Below, piece after piece: positions 37,478 to 50,233 of a stretch of 64,000 nt of DNA. The DNA is from Enoplolaimus lenunculus. Taxonomy: Eukaryota > Nematoda > Enoplea > Enoplida > Thoracostomopsidae. The stretch covers positions 284,247-348,246 of the forward strand of contig JASANG010000373.1 of NCBI GenBank assembly GCA_030248215.1. Direction: 5' to 3'. The stretch's first letter is position 1, and each line of letters begins with the position of its first letter. The notes beneath the pieces are model-generated. The model had not been told where the DNA came from and did not search any database. It saw only the letters and a list, made by a program, of their open reading frames with translations. The position numbers were made by a program, and so were the translations under genes.

Positions 37478-40400
37478 TATGATAAAACAGAGGATATCCT
37501 ACTAATTTGTAAATATAGAAAGTTTCTAGAGACGTATTGAAGCGTTGTTTATCCAAAAACATTACGGAATGTAGGCGACCGTGCCACTCTCAAACCGTAT
37601 TTCAAACTGAAAAACTAAACCTTAAATTAAATCCAAACCTTGAAACCACACTTTAACGGAGTCCCTGGTTCCACCTATAGTCTCTCTTTAGAACTTAAGT
37701 TAGACTAAGCGTTGCTTTAGAGGCGTAAAATGTATAAAATCAAGGTTATTGGGGACTGTTCTGAAATGTACAACTTACCTAGACCCTGCGTGGTCACTAT
37801 AAGTAATGTTATATATTATTTTATGGCATGGGCTGCGAAAGATCATAGCTAGGCTATGTCAGCACAATGGGATTGTTTGGTTGAACGGTTGTTATTTATT
37901 GCTATTTCTCGGTTTTCGGCATATTTTGTACAGCTGGGCGGAATCTGGAAAGGGTAGCCAGGACCGTGATCAGCCTTACAATGGATTTTGTAGGAATTGC
38001 GGCGTTGATTTTGAGTTTGACTTTAGGGTCCGTATTATTAAATGTGTGTAGCACCTATCACCAGTTGGTGATAGTTCTTGTAACTGTCGAACCAGTGAAT
38101 GCTGAGTTTAAGAATTTGGCGCATTTTCACATTTGACCTGCTCTACTCCAGTACCGATTTTGAGTTCCTCAACTGCAATATTTAGCGAGTTTGAAAACCT
38201 AGTACTAACTGATGATAGTTGCTATACACATTTGAGAATACCAACCTAGATTTCAACATTGCGTATTGACAGTTTGCGGACTTAAGGAAATTTCGGTTTT
38301 GACTCAGGATTATTTTTGGAGTAGAATTGCAACGGACATTTGAAATGTGAAGGAAATCAAGGGAATTGTGTCGTTCTGGTGTTGCGCATAGCGCAGGATT
38401 TGCACAATATTTTAAATACTGGGGCGTCATAAAACAGGTAGGGAAACTTTTGGAATTTAAGAGTTTGGAGCAAAGTCTAGTGATTCTAACGGGGTTAGTT
38501 TTACATTCTTAAACCGGAGGTATATGACAGGAATTTTTGGGGATTAGGGGAATAATGGTGTGATTCTAATGTGGTTAAAGTTGCACGGCTTTCAGGGAAT
38601 GTGGATAAATTTTGGATATTGTGAGCCAGTGGCTGGATTTAACCAGAATTTAGACACGGTTTTCGCAGGGTATTTGGGATCAGGCTAGGACAATTTATAC
38701 CTGTTTGTCGTTATTGTGATATATTTCGGTGTTATATCTGGTATTTGGTACGGTAGTAAAAACTCAACCGGTCGTGCTAATAAATGGGAGCTATTAGCAT
38801 AACATCGAGAAAGAACAGAACTAAGTTGTGATTTGGGCCTTGAAACTAGCAAATCATCAACGTTTCACACGGATCAGTGTTATAATCGACAAAACCAATA
38901 CTTATATAATACATTCAAATTCTATTATTCTCAAAAATCACATATCCTTTCAACCCCCCCGCCCCCCAAGGCCCGTCTGATTGCCAAAAAATTTACACCG
39001 TTGGATTCAGCTCCGCAAGCTGCATCAAATGATATATAGTTTCCTAAACTTTTGGACAAAAAAACTTTTTGTGTCCCAAGCGGGGGACCTCGGGAGCTTA
39101 AAAAAATCGGATTTTTCAAAAATTCAAATTTGGGTGTAAAATGATCACGGAAATTCAATAAAATCCAACCACTTTTGGGCAAATGCAGGTTGAGGATAAC
39201 CGAAAAGACCCTAAATTTCTTATGCCCAATAACTCTAAAGCCAACAGCACGCAAACGCTTATAGTAGTGATATTTCTCAAACTGAATTACTATGGTCGGC
39301 ATAGCTACTATGTTAATTAATTAGTCGCTAGCTATTTATTTATGTATTTTGGAAATTTATAATCATTTATTTGAGTTCCAGTAGGTTTCGATTGTAGATT
39401 ACATTTTTGCTTAGGCTTAGGCTTAGGAACTCATTTTGGCAACGCTTAGGCTTAGGCTTAGGCTTAGGAATACGCTAATCTACTGTTACGCCGCTTAAAG
39501 TAATATTGGCCATTAGGCTTAACGAATTAAGCTAATATTCTAATTAGTTAGTGGCTGCTAGGCTTAGGAAGACGCTTAATCTACTGTTACGCCCCTTAAA
39601 TTAACATTGGCCATTAGGCTTAACGAAGTAAGCTGATATTCTAATTAGTTAGTAGCTGCTAGGCTTAGGAATACGCTTAATCTACTGTTACGCCCCTTAA
39701 ATTAACATTGGCCATTAGGCTTAACGAATTAAGCTAATATTCTAATTAGTTAGGGGCTGCTAGGCTTAGGAATACGCTTAATCTACTGTTACGCCCCTTA
39801 AATTAACATTGGCCATTAGGCTTAACGAATTAAGCTAATATTCTAATTAGTTAGGGGCTGCTAGGCTTAGGAAGACGCTTAATCTACTGTTACGCCCCTT
39901 AAAGTAACATTGGCCATTAGGCTTCACGAATTAAGCTAATATTCTAATTAGTTAGTGGCTGCAATTCCAGTTGTACATTAACAAGTATATACCTTAAATG
40001 AAACATCGCGGCAACTTTTTACGCATGGACAAGAACACGCACAACAGGGTCCTGTGATATAATACAGCTCATTTCCATCAGGATCTAAAATGTCGTATTT
40101 TGGAAGGCAAATATGCCATCGTTGACGGACTTCGCCTAACACTCGCCCACTCGGTTCTGTCGCGTATACTCTCTGCAAAACAAAATCTAGGACCCAGAAT
40201 TATATACCATGACTGAGGTTGCTTAAACCTTCTGACATAGAGTCGACTGTGAACAACTTAGAGCGTGTAGCAGCATTTAACAATTACTTCGCGTATGCAC
40301 AGTGCAAAATCGTGCACAAGACGTTAAGATGTGAGAGACCTGTAAGGGTCGACGTCAAATCCGTATGGCTGAGTAGTAATGGTGAACGTCTGCCTCTCGC

Positions 40401-42996
40401 AAGGCTTGTAATACATAATAGTGAATATTCATGTGAGAAAAAGTTAACCGATTCACAAGTCTTCAAACAGGTTTTAGGGAAATGAAAAATATCCCTCTTA
40501 ATGGCAACAGGAGTTAGTTTTTGATATTAATATGGTTCACTCTTTTCTCTCGGTGAACAAACGACCCATACTTACTGTTAAGCACCAAGAAAAACAGCAA
40601 CAACAACAATAACATGGCTTGTAAGGTCTCTTAATTCGTAGCACTTCTTCGCCCTCCGGCGTTGTAATAACCATGTGGAAACCGCGTGCTGGCCCACAGC
40701 AGCATCTCGCCAAACAATTCGAGTCTGAAAGAAATAAATTGCGCTTAAATACGTATGCTAATTTAAAAATATGTATACCATATCAAAATAGCATGGTGTG
40801 TGACCAAATCACATTTTGTGTTGAGCATGCAAGCGAAAAACTAAATTTTACAGTTTTGCTAGGAAATATACAAATCATATTCAATACTGGCGATCCCGTA
40901 ACCAGCGAGGGGGAGGCTCAACCTTCCACGGGAAAATTTTGCACCCCCTAGAAAAGTTTAAACCCAGCTTGTAAGTGTCACGAAAACCCTCATTCGTATG
41001 CCCCTCCTGATAATTTTTTCGCCTCCTTGCGCAAGGTGAGCTGGCTACGGCCTGAAAAGTGGTGGGACTTAAGAAAAAAAGCAGCCCAACTACTTCAAAA
41101 GTTTTTCTGCTATATAACAAAATATTTAGTGTTCCAGTATCATTGCACAATTTCGCACAATTTAATTTCGTGTCATAGCCCATGGACGTGCCAGAAGTGC
41201 TCATGGACTTTGTGGCTCGCTGTCATTTCTGACCTACTTGTGTACATAGCAGGGCCGGAGCAGCCACCCACCATACCCCCATTTGGGGGCCCCCACCCCT
41301 AAACGGCCTCCCTAACCGACTGAAACAAATACTGCTTAATTTTTAAAATGCGTCTGGCTTCTCGCTCGCTTTGCTCGCGAGTTTGGTGGCCGAATCCTGG
41401 AATTTGGGGGGAGCCCTCACCCTGCCTGCTCCGGCACTGCCGCATAGTATATGATCAGCTACAGAAACTCGACAACGAATGGCTATAAACAAGGTTCGTT
41501 ACTTTTGTACTTATTGTGGACTTATATACACTGTAAAAAATGGGGAGTCAAATTGACTCTCTTGGAAATAGGCTTTTCCTGACTACACAAACTGCGTCAA
41601 ATTCGACTCCACCAGAGTCAAATTTGCAACATAGTGAATCGAATTTGACTCCGGTGAAGTCGAATTTGACTCAGTTTGTATAGTCAGGAAAAGCCTATTT
41701 CCGAGAGAGTCAATTTGACTCCCCATTTTTTGCAGTGCAGCGTGCATATAAGTTATTAAACCTTTCTAACCTAAATTTTACTATATATAATAACGACTAA
41801 TTTCAAACCAATATTTGAATCACAGCATCACGACGAGTGGAAGGCGTTTACCATCAGCATTCAGCAGTGCTGCGTTGACACTTGAACTCAACGGGACTCT
41901 CACGTCTTGTGGAGATTTTGAACTTTGTTAAACGCTACGCATTGTGTATTCAACTCATGTATACAGATAATTAATTCTCAGTTGCTCACAGTGTACTCAA
42001 TGAGAGACCGGGTTAATTATTAAAAAATGTTTTTGCGTATAATAAATAATAAAATTTACCTTCTTGCGCTTTAAACAATACATCTCCAGTGATTGACTTT
42101 ATTTTATATTTGTTTGATGTTTCACAACCAGTGAACACTAAAAAAAGAAATATTTTTATTTAGTAAAAGTATAATCAAACGGTTAAGGTTGAAGGTAAAT
42201 GGCCTGATATTATTGCAATATCAGCCGAAGCTACGTTTAAACCGTTTTCTGGTACATTTTCTCATTTTGTTCTCAATTTAAAACCAAATACGACTTAATA
42301 CTAAAAAAATTTACATTCTTTGCATTCAAATCATCATCAAATTGTTTTCAGCAAGTACACTCGCGCAAATACGTTCAGTAGTTATTAATACTGAAATGCA
42401 ACAAACGTTTACTCGACAATAATCCGTGTTTTGGATATAGATACTTTATGTTGAAATCTATTTTTTAAATTAAAATTTAACCACATTTATTAAGTCTTAA
42501 AATAGATACACTGAGAATGGATCAGACAAATGTTGCTGCTGTCTCACGAATCATTGCTATTTCGATAACATTTTTAAGCTTTAGTTTGAAACATATGATG
42601 TAAACAAAAAGCGCGGAACTTACGTTCAACATGTTCGACTTTCTGCTTGACCCATATTTCAGACAAATTTGACAATACGTTTAATCCATAACCTTGTAGT
42701 GTTCCAGCTCCTAATTGGACACCTAAAATATAGAAAATTCAGTAAAACGTTTTTACCATACTTAGAAAAAACAAATTGAAGTTTAGCGTTCGTCTGCGTT
42801 TTGTAGATCCGTTAATACCATTTGTAACCAGCTACACTGTTATATATGAACAGTCATAAAAGAAAACACTGTTGCTAAAAAATTTCCACATAAAGGTGGC
42901 GTTAAAGTTAACACCTGCTGTCCTATACATCGAAAAAATAAACAAATTGTGTATACCTGATATAGTTGAAATCGGCTGTTGAGTAATTGGCTTCAT
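35425..42996 (-). CDS. PLSCR: phospholipid scramblase family protein, 252 aa
   Basis: Seven minus-strand exons join in phase: 42957-42996, 42624-42722, 42060-42137, 40576-40724, 39993-40172, 36848-37009, 35425-35475. The family is clear from LFTGCETSNKYKI (47-59), a cysteine cluster at 110-116, GPCCACSC (163-170) and the acidic calcium-binding segment DADNFFVSFPKD (209-220). A short hydrophobic C-terminal helix follows (about 226-241, ending DFMHFE). Family members move phospholipids between membrane leaflets when calcium rises; the cysteine cluster is a palmitoylation site in human PLSCR1. The N-terminus is only about 14 residues before the conserved region, so the Pro-rich tail of vertebrate PLSCR1 is missing. 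The ATG lies three bases after a GAATTAG acceptor and an in-frame TAG precedes it, which fixes the start. Introns hold several repeats and two exons of the opposite-strand 95-aa candidate. Confidence 0.95.
36184..36595. repeat. GCGGGTAAA / TTTACCCGC element
   Basis: Clusters of GTGGGTAAAC and TTTACCCGC are at both ends. It begins at the donor of exon 3 of the 95-aa candidate and lies in scramblase intron 6. Confidence 0.5.
36692..36786. mobile_element. half copy of the GAGTCAAATT element
   Basis: Only the left arm remains (GCAAAAAATGGAGAGTCAAA to GCCAGAGTCAAATT). It ends about 60 bp from a scramblase exon. Confidence 0.7.
38030..38243. mobile_element. GTATTCTCAAATGTGT element, copy 3
   Basis: Left arm AAATGTGTGTAGCACCTATC, right arm GCTATACACATTTGAGAATA, in scramblase intron 5. 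A weaker relative is at 8593-8722. Confidence 0.65.
39380..39965 (+). repeat. telomere-motif element with five tandem units of about 101 bp
   Basis: 39411-39470 is almost pure GCTTAGGCTTAGG. From 39476 a unit of about 101 bp repeats five times, each with CTACTGTTACGCC and GGCTTAACGAATTAAGC. The unit contains the end of the telomere-motif element plus adjoining sequence. It lies in scramblase intron 5, immediately 3' of exon 5. Confidence 0.8.
40889..41056. repeat. GCGTAGCCAG / CTGGCTACG family
   Basis: C-rich arms, ending AGGTGAGCTGGCTACGGCC. Related sequences are at 33243-33425 and 46960-47115. Frames through them (87, 92, 97 aa) are repeat-derived. Confidence 0.5.
41249..41443. repeat. GGGCCGGAGCAG inverted-repeat element
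   Basis: It starts GCAGGGCCGGAGCAGCC and ends GCCTGCTCCGGCACTGC, in scramblase intron 3. Confidence 0.5.
41529..41737. mobile_element. GAGTCAAATT palindromic element, copy 5
   Basis: Same family, in the scramblase intron between 40725 and 42059. Both termini are intact (CACTG... / ...GCAGTG). Confidence 0.85.
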
Positions 42997-43420
42997 TTGC
43001 TAATTCGTTTTGCATCAACCAAACAATGTTTCATAAAAGTAGCACTTTTATTAGATTTGAAATATTTTAACAATATAAACTATGAAAATGTAATACATCA
43101 GAGCCACAAGATATCGAAGCTTAGGGTTGCAATATTTGCAAAGATGGAAGAATAGACATAACAAAATTTTAGTTTGTAATCAGAAAATCTAATCCTTGTA
43201 CTATTTTGCATTTAGCATAAGTGTTATTTGATATCTGGGCATATCTATATGTCGCTACCGAATACCGAATTATAAAAATGCGAGGGTGGTATATTTTAAA
43301 AAAGTTAGATAATTCAAAACTACGTATAAAGTATGATAAACACGGACAGTGCCAGTTAAGGTAGAGGTGATGAGAAACTTCAGACTTTGCTTACTAAGCA
43401 GCTAAAAGCAGGCAAACATA

Positions 43421-43488
43421 GGGTGCCTCGAACTAGGAACCTATAGGATCCTCAGGCAAACGCACTACCACTGTACCACGCAACCCGC
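43421..43488 (-). repeat. tRNA-like sequence
   Basis: On the minus strand it reads GGGTTGCGTGGTACAGTGGT, then a TAGTTCGAGGCACCC end. The GGGT/ACCC ends pair, but the acceptor stem has mismatches and the anticodon arm is unclear. It is probably a pseudogene or SINE. Confidence 0.4.
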
Positions 43489-45052
43489 CTCTCGAACTGC
43501 TTTTCTACGTGGACTGTATGTGGACACGCATGTTGGCGGGTAGCAGACAATACTGTCGATTGCAAATATTGCATGTGCACCAAAACAAGCATGTCTCACA
43601 TGATTACAGAAAGTATCTTCTGAAAATAGCTTGAGTATACACACAAAACTGTATCTGGCTCCAACAACTTGGGTCATCCACGTTATACTGTCTACGCTCC
43701 TGTAAAAAATTGTCCCCACGTACGAGCCCCTAAGTCTGTAATTTTACTGTTTCCAAATTACACGTCCAAATGTCACTCATATCCTGCGTAGACCCTACTG
43801 ACAACTCGCACTCTCTATGGACGACCTATGTTTGGTCATGTTGCCGTGCATACCCAAGCTAAATTGTCAATACGTTATTTAAAGGGCAACTGTTTTGTCC
43901 AGAGTCTGTCAGAAGGGACTCAGCTTATTTCGCAACACAAATGTTGTCGGAAGGAACTGAGTGAAGTATGATTTCAAATAAATTTGTGCTTTTTGGTGGA
44001 AATATATCACGTGTATAACAGCACTTATAAACTGGTAAATTATGTAGGTATTTCACGGTTTGCAAAGATCTTCACTCAAAGGAACAACCAATCATAAACA
44101 ATGAAGAGCTAACTGGAAGTAACTACTGAACCATCAAAATACCAATTTTAGGGAAATGAAGCGCTGCTTTGTATTCTCTGTTAAAGTTCTAACTAGCTGG
44201 TGGGAAGGGGCGAACGCTTTCCCTTGACGACTAAAATAACTCGCGATAGTCATATACAAAACACGCAGTCTATCGAAATGTATTAATACGTATTTACAGC
44301 TTAAGTAATACTGCAAGTTGCACGTCCACGTGCATATGCACACTGAAAATCTACCAAACAGTTATCTAAGTCGCGAAAAATTGATTTTCGTTAAAAAAGA
44401 AGGGCGAAAATAGGTTTAACCAGAGTCTTCTCAATGGAATTTAGAAATTTGATCTTGGATTGATTTACTAGTCACAGATTTGTAAAACAGGTTAGTAAAT
44501 CTAAATAAAAATATTTTTAGATCGTCTTAAACTAGATTCTTTAAAATAATGGATTTTTGGTAATAATTTGTCCATAGTTGCAGCTAATTTTTGTGCTTGT
44601 GATTTCATATAAAACAGATAATTGCGACCAGTATAAACAAGTATCACCTATCAACACTTGATGATAGGTGTCATCGCCTTCAAACTAGTATTGGTAAGGT
44701 TCGAGATTAATATTATTTTTCGAGTTTAATTTGCCCATATCTTTTGTGCCAATTTTCAAACCCACAACTGAAGGCGTTCGGCACTTTGGAAACCAATCTC
44801 GCTAACGTGGTGGCAAACTCAAAATAATATTTCTGATATTGAAGAAAAAATTTCTTACACATAAGGAATATGATTAGCAAGGTGCACTTGAAAAGTATTT
44901 CTGTAACAGAAAAGTTTTCAAAAAAGTTTTGAAATAAAGTCGGAAAATAAACGTTTTCCAGTTATTTTTTGAAGAATTGTCTTAAATATCACAGCCACTT
45001 TTCAGATTTGCCACAAAAGTACTTTTTCAATACTTTTTTGTGTGTAGGTGCT

Positions 45053-45239
45053 ACAGTGCAAAAAATGGTGAGTCAAATTGACTCACTATGAAATCGGCTC
45101 TACTCGACTCCGCCAGAGTCAAATTCGACTCACTAAGTCGCACGTTTGACTCTGACGGTGTCGAATTTGACTGAGTTTGTGGAGTCCTGTAGAGCCTATT
45201 TCGGAGAGAGTTAATTTCACTCAACATTTTTTGCAGTGT
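45053..45239. mobile_element. GAGTCAAATT palindromic element, copy 6
   Basis: Same family, shortened by about 20 bp in the left arm. It is in the intergenic region between LEM2 and the scramblase. Confidence 0.8.
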
Positions 45240-48200
45240 ATACGGATTTGAGGTTATGGGCCGTTAACATACAACTAAATGCACGTTAGTAAACAATCCC
45301 AAGGTTGATGTATATGCGCTAAGTTACGTAAATAATGTTTTGTTTCTCAAAACAAAAGCTTATTGCAAGTGCAGTCAAAGTCTTTAATGTTGTTATACTA
45401 TTAGCACACATAACTTCAAACGCAATCGCTTTCTATATATATTGCTAAAAATATAGTTCTCAATCGACCAAAAATGCACATTCAAGTAGTGTATAAGTTT
45501 GTTACATACCATTTTGACTTGTCTGACATAGATGACTGAACAAACAGAGAGAAATCTAAAAAAACAGCTGAAATTATGGTAAACGAGGCTGTTAAATACC
45601 TTTGTTTGCACAAGTCCATCAAAATGAGGTATATATTGAAGGTACCGCTAGTTTTGGCACCAACTATGTGATTATGTTTTGAGATATAAACAGAAAAATC
45701 TTAGAAATAGTATAAATTGCATCAAAATAATACAAAATTTGATTACATTTGGAAAGTATGGTATATTGTAATGGAACTGTTACAGTTATGTGGACTGCAA
45801 CGGCAATATTATGATATGAGACATAACGAAAATTAATAAGATTTCAGATAGGAACGGAAAACTTGCATGAAAACATAAGAAAATGTCATTTTTTTATTTG
45901 CAAGTCATTATGGTATAGAATTACCCAGTGACCTTTAAGCTTACGGTGACGCTTATTTTGTGAATTATACTGAGGGATAAGTGGAACGTGGCATTCAGAC
46001 CTCGTTTACTTGACGGACTTAAATAGCTGCGGAGTGCAAATGAAAACGTTAAGTTTTTTAAACGAATAACAAAATGTAAGCTTAAAATTTTGCTTCATAA
46101 GCGGCAAGCAGTGATGTTAGGCCCACAAATCTTCAAATATATCTCGATTTGGTTCAACAGTATCTTTAGTGCAATGATAAATTCACTCCATAGAATTGGA
46201 TAATTTTAAAAAATCTAGAAATTGTTATTTATGGTTTCATAAGACTTTATATTTAAAGTTTTGAAACGCTAAAAATTAACTCGATCTAAAAGTAAGGCCA
46301 AGCTGATCCATTGCTCAGAGAATTAGCAGGCTGTTCTTTGAATAGGAAGGCCTCCATTAGGTACTATCATAAGTTTCGCAGCGTTTTGTAGATCGCTACT
46401 TCACTGTTAGCTATACAAGCTATTGTTAATAGTGAAACTGTGAACAATACAGACAGGTATACTGCAGCTAAAGCTAAAAGTGATATATTTTACTTTCTAA
46501 ATCAGTTAATATACTACAACTGAAATTCCGATTCCGATTCAGGTTACGGCAAAAATAACAAACATTGTGAGCTGCGTTAACCCGTAATTGATGATCTGTG
46601 AGTCATTTGCTACAATGTACCTACTTGTAAAATTCAACATAATCCGTACAGCAAACTCTTATGTTTGTTTGAAAAGAGCACATACAGCCTTGCGAAGAGA
46701 AGATTTTTCTTTTATCTCCAATCAGCCTGCGTTCACCCAAAATTTGTCTGTTTCACAAAAATTTTTTGTATTTGAGCTTTAGTATGACCCATCATAATCG
46801 TTGCACACCCAAATGCGATAAAAAATTTGCCAGAATGGTTAGACAAATATATCATCCGATGCAGCATTGAAAGTAAATATGGCCAAATAATAACTAAGTT
46901 GACGGCATCCCGTATCGCAGGCAGCGCGCAAAATCAATTATTTGAACATACCACGTTAACAGAGGGCAATAGGCGTTTAGCTCCCCCTCCAGGAAAAGTT
47001 TTGCCCCCCCCCCTAGAAATTTTTGCCCCGCTTGTAGTGTTGAATAAACAACTGTATGCCCCGCCTAAAATAGCTGTGACCCGCCTTGCATGTTGCGCTG
47101 GCTACGGACTTGTAACGTAGGGCGTAATTAGTGAATGTTGCGCTTCAAGATTTTGCAAATTTTTTGCATTTAATATACACTTCTTCTAAAATTACCGTGC
47201 AGACGTTCACATGCTCACGTGATACAAGTCGATTATTCAAGGACCGATTGCTAAACTGGTGATAGCTGCATACTCAGTTAAAACCGTACCAGCTTTAATA
47301 GTATAAATATGTAACATATGAAAAAAAACTAAAAAAAAACAATATTCTAAATGTTTTAGCTCTGTCTACATAGCTTGCTATCTTCTAGTTGCTTAGTGCA
47401 AACAAGCGAAATTTTTCCCTAGTCTCAGGTTTCCAGTTTGAGCAATAATTTATTGCCACAACTACGCACATTGTTTTTAGTATTTCAAGCTGCTGTAGCG
47501 TTAGAAAAATGATAAAACTATTTGCAACAAAACCTAAAGCCCTTGTTAAAACACTTTGGCAAAATAAACAATGGTCGCAAACGGGTAAAAAAATCTTGCG
47601 ATCTGAAGAACAAATATGGCATCTCTCTGTGCGTCGACAAAAGACATTCATGCTTTTAAACAATGAACGATCCACAGGGGCGCAGCAGACAGGGGTTAAG
47701 ACGGGGGGTCCGGCTCTTCCTTAGTGTTGGCGTCTGGTAATTTTGCATAAAGTATTTATTTTTATATGCTTTTAAAGACTTGAGTATATGCTGCTATCTA
47801 ACATACATAAATTTGAGTAACGAATCAAAAATCTGTAGTCAACTCAGTTTAGTCGAAAGACGCATTGGACCAGTCTCGGGTAATTGACGTTTATAGATAA
47901 ATTAGTTAAATTTTGAAAATCATCCATTTATCTACAGGTACCCCAAATTTCCCAAAATAAACAATTTTTCGACCTTTACAGATTACTGTAGTGCTCCCGA
48001 TAAAAGATGGCTTCTGTGTCGCGCTAGGTGGCCGTCTTACCCTCAAACGAAGTGGGCGACACACGCAGAGGGTCCATCGCAAAATCAGATTATTTATTCA
48101 GACAACACACTAGGCTATAAAACGGAAAGTAAAAGTAACAGAAACGTGCACTGCAGATATATATACATTAGAATTTTTCACATCTGAGAAGTAATTTCGT

Positions 48201-49017
48201 GGTTGGTTACGGATCCTAGTCTGACGAGCGGAAGGTGTTTACGATAACCATTGCCCTATACGAAGTTGACGCTCTTTTCAAATTTTACACTGCGTAATGT
48301 CATAATTGTTACACAGCTCTAAAGTTCATTAATACTTTGGAACATTTTCTGCACTTGATTATGCTGCAATAAATGTAGGTTTTTTTGCTTTGAGTATACA
48401 ATTCCAATTTTAGTACTAAAACTGAATTTGGTTTGAGGAAAACAATCTGGGGTAATTGACGTTTATGGACTACTGTTAATTCTATATTCTGTCCATTTAC
48501 GGAACTTATTTGAGGAAAAGAGACTCGTATTACCCCTTCATTTGGGTCACTACCTACCGTCAAAATTTGCTGTCAGACGCACCCGATCAGAGTTGCACAC
48601 GAACCGCAGGTATATAAACACAGGCCATGTGAGAAATTTTGTAACGCCTGTTTCCGGAGTAAAACTTTGTGATTCTTTACAAGGGTATCCAAAATGCTGT
48701 TGTGCAAAAAAAATTAGGAATAATTTGCATTGTTTCACCATAAAAGTAGCTGGAGCAGACGAAAAAATTCTGTATTCGATCTCGGCAATAATTTTCAACT
48801 AAATGTTTGACAATTTTTGTGAGTAGTTGGTTTTTTCGGTGTATATTGTTTGTAATATTTACAGCTAGTAGACTTTGGTCTTTTTCCAATCAAATGCGGG
48901 GTTCACGTTATAACCGGGGCAGCTTGGGATACGTTTTGAAACCTAAATTCGCATTTGCCTGCTATTATCGTGAGTAGGTCACGTTTTGTTCTTTAATATC
49001 ATGATATTGGAGGTATC

Positions 49018-49777
49018 AATGGCGGATACATGGGGGGACACCACGGCCGTGCCCCCCCAACAGCTTCTCGACAAAAAATATATGGAGTGTCAATTGCTGT
49101 TGTATGCTGTTTATTTCTCTGTTTTATACACAATAGTATAAGCAGCTTATAATAAACTGCCCTGTTATTTAAGTGCAGTCTCGGATGATTAGATGTTTTG
49201 TCGTCACTAAGCAGGGTGGCACCGAACCAATAATTTCACTACCTCTGAACCTTGATTCTGAAATTGTTTTCATACAGATAAAATATATATTCTATAAAAT
49301 TAACAGTGGCCAATGCCAACAGTACAAGCCGAAAAATATGCAGGTAATAGAAACGTGTGAATTTTGAAATATCGAGAACAAAAATTTATTGAAAATAAAC
49401 TGAAGTCCATAACCGCGAATGCTAAAACATTTTTCAAAAATAGCAGGAAGTTCTAACTCATTCAAACATTCAAAAACAGAAACAGATGTTACTGAAGCTG
49501 ACTGGATTTTGTTTTTCAAAACTGAATTGGCTTCCGAATCCGATCCTTTAATTAAATTTGTGCCTGTTTGAAACCAAATCTGAACTTATGTTGCCACCCT
49601 GTTGTTTAGGTCTAACTGGGTTCATGCGTTAGTTTTATTTGTGATTCATCTCAATTGAACGAACGTAAAGAAGTCAATTTTATGGCAATAATTGGTGATT
49701 TGTGTGTGGGCCAAAAAAAGTTTATTCCTGTGAAATTTTGCCCCCCCCCATTTTGAGATCCTCGATCTGCCGCTGGG
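49018..49777. mobile_element. GGCGGATCC-type element split by a hAT-like insertion
   Basis: The outer ends (GGCGGATACATGGGGGG, and ATTTTGAGATCC.. with GATCTGCCGC) match the intact 174-bp copy at 2957. Inside, 49211-49602 is bounded by CAGGGTGGCACCGAAC and TTGCCACCCTG, a GGATTCGG-subfamily element, so this is a nested insertion. Confidence 0.65.
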
Positions 49778-49962
49778 AGGTATTGTCTGCGAATATCATA
49801 TGATATATTGTCAAATCTCTGCATCCTTGAGGTAGCATGCCCAAATTGTTCTGTAGAATATCACATGATACTATAATGTGAAATTTGAATTTTTGAATTA
49901 ATTAAGCTGTGGTTGCAAGCGATTTTGTGACGGAAACGTTTTGCAGGCGTGTATTTGGTATT

Positions 49963-50233
49963 TAACCCCTTCTCACATTGAGTTGTCTATAGGCAACTCA
50001 GCGCAGTGTATATACGTTAAATAATATATATCGCACCGTGTTTAACAATTGCAACACATATACATAGTACTAAATCTCCACAAGACGTGAGAGCCTACTC
50101 GGGCTCGAGCGTCAAGCTCCTATAGCTGAGTGGTGATGGTATACGCCTCCCGCTCCAGTCACTGGAGTTCGAATCCTAGCATCAAAGTAGGTCTCAAAGG
50201 AAATAGAAAATATTCATGTGAGAAAGGGTTAAA
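49963..50233 (+). mobile_element. inverted-repeat element carrying a tRNA-like pol III promoter
   Basis: It begins TTAACCCCTTCTCACATT and ends ATGTGAGAAAGGGTTAA. Inside are TAGCTGAGTGGTGATGG (A-box-like) and GAGTTCGAATCCT (B box). It combines the terminal repeats of a DNA element with a SINE-type promoter. Confidence 0.6.

Noticed and set aside
38931-39302. 123-codon minus-strand frame in scramblase intron 5
   Set aside because: Part of the sequence (AAAGCCAACA-CACG.. near 39240) recurs near 52130, so it is repeat-derived; no domain seen.
43421-43488. Functional tRNA gene
   Set aside because: Promoter boxes are present but the acceptor stem is mismatched and no clean anticodon arm can be drawn; listed as tRNA-like only.
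47385-47724. Opposed frames of 96 (minus) and 71 (plus) codons, the former with CxxC pairs
   Set aside because: Neither has splice or domain support, and the 3' part includes an ACAGGGGCGCAGCAG repeat-like motif.
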